Positions 58,010 through 64,000 of a DNA stretch of 64,000 nucleotides are shown here, one piece after another. The position numbers and the translations under genes were made by a program. This stretch comes from Acanthosepion pharaonis. Lineage: Eukaryota; Mollusca; Cephalopoda; Sepiida; Sepiidae. The notes beneath the pieces were generated by a model, which worked only from the letters and a program-made list of their open reading frames with translations, did not search any database and was not told the origin of the DNA. The stretch lies in assembly GCA_903632075.3 (NCBI GenBank), contig CAHIKZ030000391.1:617501-681500 (forward strand), written 5' to 3'. Position 1 is the stretch's first letter. Each line of letters opens with the position of its first letter.

Positions 58010-58305
58010 TGCATTACATTATTTACATTATTGAGACTATTGTCCTCATCTTTGTCGCCATATTTATTACAACGTTTCGGCCATTATACGCTCCGGCCTT
58101 CTGTGGTTGGAATGTCGAACTTAACCCTTTATTTCGCTCACTGGGGCAGACTGTTCTAGTTTCACGTGCCATGTCAGTTATCAGTTATCTCCTGTTAATT
58201 TTCCTCTGAATGTTCTCCACTGCCTTAACCGGGTATTGAACTGTTACTGGATCTAACTAACGCCTTTATCCACTGTGCCATGTGTCCTTAAGGACATCTG
58301 TGTAT
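58010..58305 (-). repeat. SINE with tRNA-like head and Penelope-type tail, copy 2
   Basis: Minus strand A-box GGCACAGTGGATA (58268-58280), B-box GTTCAATACCCG (about 58230-58241), then the tail GAAGGCCGGAGCGTATAATG and CCGAAACGTTG near 58066-58105. The order is the same as at 53.2 kb. Confidence 0.7.
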
Positions 58306-58439
58306 GAATTTCTAGGTATTATAAACCTAATTTCTTCAGCCACGATTTTTACCAGTGCTCATATTGCATTTTTTTTATTGTTATCATTATATGTTTTTAC
58401 CAGAGCTCATATTGCAACTTTTTTTGTTAAGACAGTAGA

Positions 58440-58650
58440 GATCGTTCAGAGAGAAATTAACAGGAGATAACTGATAAGTGGCATCCATTAAACATGTCAC
58501 GAGGAACTAGAACAGTCTACCCCAGTGATCGAAATAAAGGGTTATGTTCGACATTCTAACCACCTGAAGAAGGCCGGAGCGTATAACGGCCGAAACGTTG
58601 TAATAAATATGGCAACAAAGATGAGGACAATAGTCCGAATAATGTAAATA
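58440..58650 (+). repeat. Penelope-type tail, inverted partner
   Basis: Runs from GGAGATAACTGATAAG through GGAACTAGAACAGTCTACCC to ACCTGAAGAAGGCCGGAGCG, then CGGCCGAAACGTTG and GGCAACAAAGATGAGGAC. It is the reverse complement of the tail part of 58.01-58.21 kb, so the two form a foldback. Confidence 0.75.
58564..58600 (+). ncRNA. Hammerhead-ribozyme-like fold candidate
   Basis: CTGAAGA is followed after one extra A by a 5-bp GC stem (GGCCG/CGGCC, 10-base loop), then GAAAC, a 2-bp stem and GTA. Penelope-like elements are known to carry hammerhead ribozymes with very short stem III. The extra A and weak stem I make cleavage uncertain. Confidence 0.3.
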
Positions 58651-59100
58651 ATGTACATAATACCTCATCTCAGAAATATAGACAGATACTGCATTGCATT
58701 AATTTTAATGGTATTAATTTCTAGAATGTTGTAAGTATAAAATTCTTCCTGCAAATAAAGAATGTAAAAAATAAATAGTGTTTGATTGTTTTGTTATAAA
58801 TTATTATGTCCTTAAAAAATTTCATTCATAAAAGAATTGAAAGGTTTTCTAATTAAATAATGTCATATATTTATTGCATTTTTTATTTTATGATTAAAGC
58901 AACTTTTTATTGACTAGGGGTCCTGTTTAAAAAAAAAATGAGGTTTTAATTTTCTCCAATGAGCCCGGGGTTTAACTAATAAAACAATGTAATAAATAAA
59001 TAGTTTTTAATAATTTTGTTATATTGTTGTTGTCGCCAGAAGAAAAATATTTTTTCTCTATTCTTGTTTAAATTTCACATGAAAAATTAGAAGAAACTTA

Positions 59101-60552
59101 CATTTGAGCAGACTTAAATTTGCTGTTAGGTCGCTTTGTTCCATATGCTTGTGTGTAGCAAATCTAGGGATTTTATGTTGTGAGCTATGCTGTATTCAAT
59201 GCTACATATGACTCGATGGTTGCTGGAAATTTTGCTAGTTTCAAAATGAGACACGCCCAATCACTAATACATTCCGTGGCTTAACGAGAATAAAATATAT
59301 ATTTTGCGCCATATTCTTCTATAATGCTTTTGGCTACGCCATCTAGTAGTCGTTAGCAGAAATTATTTGGCAGACAACTTAGGTAATTGCACAAGACTTA
59401 TCTATTGCAATGAGACAAGAAGTATTAATTAAGTAATTAGGGTTTATATTGAGCTAAACTGTAGAAAGATTTGGAACGCGAGAGAAAGAATTCAGTCTTT
59501 ATGTATGAAATTTGATGCAACGAAGAATGAAAAGAAAAAAATAAAATCTCTTTTCGCACAAACTGTATACAGTTTTTGCAAAAAGATGAGAGTACCGTCC
59601 TTGATATCCCTAACATAAATGCCTTATGTACAATAGAAAATATAGTCAGTAAATATATAATTTCATTCTCAACGCTAGAAAACGAGCGTACAAATTCTAC
59701 GAATACAAATTAAACTAGATATCGCCGCTAATATTGTTAACTTCAATATCAGAAAATTCTTTATCCGACACTCTATAACTCTATCTACACAGTTTGAAAA
59801 TAAATTGCTTATCCCTTAAACTAGTGCCTTTAAGTCAATCGAAGATATAATTAGGGGAAAAAAATCCAACAACATTACAGATGCAGGTAATTATCAAATA
59901 AAAGCCCGTATCTACGAGCATAACAAGGATTGCGGTGTGGATAACCTTTAAACTCGTTCACAATAGACACGAACAAAGACGGAAGTCAGTTTGATTTTAT
60001 AAATACCACACTAATTAAAAGAAGAGGATAATTCTTTAGGTCGAAAGTACTTAGAGGAAGTCCTGATAAATATCTTATCAACTATATACATATGTCAAAA
60101 ACACTATATGACGTCACCAATCCTTATTGAGTCCAGTTTTAAATAAGCTAATGTATTCTTATTTAAAACAAACAGTGTTTACACAGACACACAAAAAAGA
60201 AGAATTCAAGATGCGGGTAACCAACAACCGCAATATCGACTAAATACACACACATACACTCACTTACGAATATATATTATCAGCAGAATCCCACATAGAC
60301 AAACTAGAATTATTACACACTTACATGCATAAAGCAATATTTACATTTTTTTTCAAATCGTGTTAAAATCCGTTGAGTTCTTGGAGCTTCGAAAGAACGT
60401 GTTGTCGCTCCTTGAATTTGGAATGCCATAGATTATACTAATGTTGACAGCTATTGAAATCCATGTGAAAACTGATTAACCAATGGAAACCAGAAGTATA
60501 TTAGTGTAACCATTTTGGACAAACGATTAATTAGTCTATTTTTGATTGAATT
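59101..60552. other. Unassigned 1.4 kb
   Basis: AT-rich, no frame longer than 60 codons, no element recognised. Confidence 0.4.
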
Positions 60553-60661
60553 ATATATATATATACATTGTTGGGAACAAGTTAATGGTTAAGAAATAAA
60601 AAAAACAGGTTTGCAGATATATCGTATATTAAACAGTAAGTACAACAGAAGCGGATTACAC

Positions 60662-60718
<57 letters not shown>

Positions 60719-60854
60719 AAAGGTAAAAGTGGTCCATTCAGCGTTTTATCATATTAAATCGCTCTACATGTTTGATTTTTCAACACTTTGATATTCAGCA
60801 CTTTTTAACACATACGAGTTTAAATAACTATTTTTATTTGTTTATTTTATTTTA

Positions 60855-60912
<58 letters not shown>

Positions 60913-60964
60913 AATGATAATCCAATAGGGTCGTTTTTGATGATCCGTTAAGTTTTTTTTTATA

Positions 60965-61018
<54 letters not shown>
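60553..61018. repeat. Cluster of TA arrays
   Basis: (TA)n at 60553-60565, 60665-60715, 60859-60910 and 60968-61018. TTGTTGGGAACAAG at about 60568 resembles an LTR start seen at 29.35 kb. Confidence 0.9.
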
Positions 61019-61022
<4 letters not shown>

Positions 61023-61433
61023 GAAAACGCAAACATGATAACTGCATCCACCTGTAAAAAAAATAATAAATAATGGAAGCTTTAATTATAAAAAAAAAAA
61101 ACAACTCTTAACAATATTAACTACGAACAAGACCAAAATGTGCTAACCGTATTCAGAAATTAAAACATCCCTACAACACACTAAAAAAAACACATAATAC
61201 ACACACTCAATTAAACAGAAAAATTGAATCATCCTTGATAATGACTAAAGGTATAGCCAAAAGCGCTCAGAACTATAAAACATTTGGACAGTTTTTACAC
61301 ACTCTTTGTCCAGAAAAGAAATAATCTTGTTTGAACAAAAGAAAAATTAAATAAAAAGCTCAACCGTAGTATCTTGTCTGACGTTTTCAATGAAACATGC
61401 ATACATGTAGGATTGCTGCCTAAATATACAACT

Positions 61434-61437
<4 letters not shown>
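61019..61437. repeat. Decayed relative of the 37.2-kb element
   Basis: The tail attgctgcctaaatatacaa (61413) and CTTGATAATGACTAAAGG with a damaged hairpin at 61235-61268 match features of 37.22-37.57 kb. Confidence 0.5.

Positions 61438-61481
<44 letters not shown>
61438..61481. repeat. (TA)n array
   Basis: Simple TA repeat ending in GGGGGG. Confidence 0.95.
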
Positions 61482-61484
<3 letters not shown>

Positions 61485-62135
61485 GGGGTGTTAAAACGCT
61501 AGCTATTAATATTGGTAAATGATATACGTAAAACTATATAATTTTATCTATATCAAACTTAGCTGCAGGATTTAGACTAGAATAAGAATAAATATTATCA
61601 TAGAAGGAAAAATGTTCAATACTTATCCAAGGTCAACTCAGAGTTTTCGTAATTATTCAATACATCATCTGGAATCTCAATCAAATATATGTTAACATTA
61701 TACATATAATTATCATCATCATCATCATTATTATTATTATTAATACACTATTTCATCAGCATATATAGATTGGTTTGTTGAATCGATACTTACTTTCATT
61801 TTATAGCTTTAGGCTGAAAACTTTCTTCGCTTGCCTCAATTTCGTGTCATCGTTCACATTAAACACAGCTATAATTATAGTATATTATCTATAGAATGGC
61901 TAACCATATGCCAAGTAACATTTTGATCTTTCTAAAACCTACCAATCGCAAATGATCGGTTCGAGCAGTTGAATCATTTGACGTCATCTTCGGTTCTTCG
62001 GGCGAATCACGTTGTTGGTTCAAGGGTTAATTTGGGCTATTTCACAAATCTCTCACCTTGCAAATCAATACGCAACTCTCGTTTACTAAAGGTCAACACC
62101 TGTACATTTAATTCTGCACGAAGTGCTAAAGAAGG

Positions 62136-62137
<2 letters not shown>
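61482..62137. other. Unassigned with (ATC)n(ATT)n tract
   Basis: Trinucleotide tract at 61712-61744. The frame at 61969-62135 has no motif. Confidence 0.4.
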
Positions 62138-62191
<54 letters not shown>

Positions 62192-62235
62192 TTCGCAAAC
62201 ACACACACACACACATATAGGCACACGCACACACA
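62138..62235. repeat. (TA)n and (CA)n tracts
   Basis: TA 62138-62186, CA 62200-62214. Confidence 0.95.
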
Positions 62236-62650
62236 AAAAGCACGACATTTATAAATACAAGATACAGAGGTAATAAAAAGGTAAGAACAAAGACCTCCTT
62301 CCTTCGCCTTTTATCTGACCAATCCTAATTGTTTTATTACCCCTTAAGCAGAAGAATATTTTTTCACAAGTCCAAGAAAAAATTGGATTAATACTACACA
62401 CAAAAAACAATACTTAGACATCAGAAAACATAAGGAAAATTAATTCATTTTAATAAAAAGAGAAAATAACCACTATTAGCCTAGAGGTTCGTGTGTTAAT
62501 ATAGTTTTAATAAATTTGTTTGCGAAGATGTATTCTCGCTATTTATATCATTAACCTGTTTTTTGTATGAAGGATTCATATAATATATATATATACATAT
62601 ATCACAGCTCTTCAGTGTGGCTACACGTCCGATAGCTTCAAGTCGGGATC
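62236..62650. other. Unassigned
   Basis: Nothing recognised. Confidence 0.4.
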
Positions 62651-62711
62651 AAAACACACACGAGTCGACCGGTTTCGTTTTGGGGACGAAACGGGTCGAC
62701 TGGTGTGTTTT
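62651..62711. repeat. GC-containing hairpin
   Basis: AAAACACACACGAGTCGACC pairs with GGGTCGACTGGTGTGTTTT, with CGTTT/GAAACG closing a short loop near 62680-62686. Confidence 0.8.
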
Positions 62712-62764
62712 TTCTTTTAAATCTATCATGGCCTACAATATAAAATTTCTTGTTTTTAATGCCT

Positions 62765-62766
<2 letters not shown>

Positions 62767-62818
<52 letters not shown>

Positions 62819-62842
62819 GTGTGTGTGTGGACGTGTGTGTAT
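62767..62842. repeat. (CA)n(TA)n(TG)n self-complementary microsatellite
   Basis: CA run, a short TA centre and a TG run form a mirror that can fold on itself. Confidence 0.9.
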
Positions 62843-63030
62843 GTAAATTTGGGTGTGATCATTGCATAATACTATTTAAAATCAGTACGACATATTTAAG
62901 TGGAATGCTGCAACAATGAGGTGGTGTTGCCTTCAAGAATGCATCAACCAAAATAAGTTAATTCATTTTCTTAGAATCTCTAAAATAGATTTAGGCGAAA
63001 TATTTTCAGCTCAGCATCATATATGTGACT

Positions 63031-63031
<1 letters not shown>
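62843..63031. other. Unassigned
   Basis: Nothing recognised. Confidence 0.4.

Positions 63032-63114
<83 letters not shown>
63032..63114. repeat. (TA)n(TG)n array
   Basis: TA 63032-63080, then TG. Confidence 0.95.
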
Positions 63115-63116
<2 letters not shown>

Positions 63117-63768
63117 CTGTGTGCAAATGAAGGAAAAATTGTACCCTATATCTTACAGAGAAGTTAGCTCAGAAAACCAACTTGTTTTATTAAGGAAACA
63201 GCTTCTATATGAAATGGAAAAACGTTAAATATACCGAGTCGCTCAGCATTTTATTTAGATATTAATCATTTGACGTTTTTATTTTAATTTTATTTTCATT
63301 TTACATATTCCATTTTGTAATTGTAGCAATTTTGTGTAGAAAGTGTAGAACTGCGCTTCCAACATCTTTTAGTCTTAATGGAGATTTTAGTTTTCATCAG
63401 GAGATCGCCACAGTAAACTGATGTCCTTTAATAGCCGCGTCATATAAATATTTTCGTATGGATGCCAGGTCGTAAAAATCAAAACTGTCAGTTGCATACA
63501 ACCGCTTTTTACGATCAATGGTCTTTAGCGTGTGAAGCCTATGGGTTTTAATGAAGATCAAACATATTCGAACCTTATGGACTGGCACAACAGAATCATA
63601 AACAAAGACCACTGCCATATAAAAGAAACCACGCCAAGAATTAAAATGGATATACTATCCTTAAACACCTTCGTCAAATCTAGATTTTCATACAACTCTG
63701 ATTCATGACGTGCTACTCGTTCATAAATGTTTACAATATTAGATGAAAACCATTATTCTATGTATTCG

Positions 63769-63774
<6 letters not shown>
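63115..63774. other. Unassigned, one 73-codon minus frame
   Basis: The minus frame at 63397-63618 (contains HRLHTLKTIDRKKRLYATDS) has ordinary amino-acid composition, unlike the low-complexity frames, but no family I recognise. It may be a TE fragment. Confidence 0.3.

Positions 63775-63840
<66 letters not shown>
63775..63840. repeat. (TA)n array
   Basis: About 33 TA steps, next to the partial MITE that follows, as in the copy at 2.7-3.3 kb. Confidence 0.95.
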
Positions 63841-63843
<3 letters not shown>

Positions 63844-63844
63844 A

Positions 63845-64000
63845 TCCATCTCCTTCATATGTAAAAACCCATTTACAGCCTCTTTCTCTTTACTTCTCCC
63901 TTCTTTCTTTTTCCTTTTTCTTTTCTCTCTTCTCCCCTCCCATTTGAATATATCACTTCCGTTAAGTTAACCGTTTAAATAGGTCAAGGTCTGGTCACTC
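63845..64000 (+). mobile_element. Second copy of the 2.7-kb MITE, cut by the window end
   Basis: The CT-rich tract (63880-63945) and cttccgttaagttaaccgtt, then taaat, match 2.95-3.06 kb. The left arm seen at 2.73 kb is not present here. Confidence 0.7.

Larger units (their letters stand above)
56775..59100. mobile_element. 2.3-kb structure with about 300-bp inverted ends
   Basis: 56775-57080 and 58790-59100 are diverged reverse complements (shared words include ttttaaacaggacccctagt, attgttttattagtt and tgacattatttaatt). The interior has a TA array (57285-57331), AT-rich DNA and the Penelope-type foldback at 58.03-58.65 kb. It starts about where the Helitron remnant stops. No transposase. It could be a large foldback transposon or an inverted duplication. 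Confidence 0.65.

Overview
The window looks like intergenic or intronic DNA from a large, repeat-rich mollusc genome. A cephalopod, most likely an octopus, is my inference. It rests on the very high density of (TA)n arrays, the tRNA-derived SINEs, and the mix of Tc1/mariner, Penelope-like, Helitron, Gypsy and several non-LTR element remnants. I see no complete host gene. There are no operons, bacterial promoters or CRISPR arrays. Almost every recognisable protein is a broken transposable-element (TE) protein, and most long open frames are artefacts of simple repeats.

Layout: 0-7 kb holds a ten-copy 30-bp minisatellite, two SINEs, an inverted-repeat element between two TA arrays, a decayed Tc1 element with about 200-bp inverted repeats, and the right end of a second copy. 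7.1-18.15 kb is A-rich DNA running into a roughly 10-kb polypurine GAAA array with a recurring GTAATAGGAGGAG spacer. 19-21 kb holds a second Tc1-like element, which carries a short version of the DNA flanking the giant array, and a long hairpin element. 22-28 kb is one decayed non-LTR retrotransposon (LINE) cut by two LTR insertions, the larger with a visible target duplication. 28-43 kb holds SINEs, a run of near-repeated segments split by TA arrays, a Gypsy integrase remnant, a 5S rRNA pseudogene beside tRNA-like modules, LINE 3' fragments and a 31-bp minisatellite.

43-51 kb holds a mariner remnant with a lost catalytic Asp, a truncated Tc1 ending at a hAT-like terminus, and another LINE 3' end. 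53-59 kb holds the best-preserved coding remnant (a Penelope-like reverse transcriptase with GIY-YIG endonuclease), a tandemly duplicated downstream segment, a Helitron Rep/helicase remnant, and a 2.3-kb structure with about 300-bp inverted ends. 59-64 kb is AT-rich with TA arrays and ends inside another copy of the element at 2.7-3.3 kb.

Most interesting: the LTR insertion with seven repeated LTR-end/PBS-like modules, the modular polypurine array with a small related locus nearby, tRNA-like heads joined to Penelope-type tails with a hammerhead-like fold, and the cluster of Pol III-derived modules with the 5S relic. All family names come from reading motifs by eye; no database search was run.
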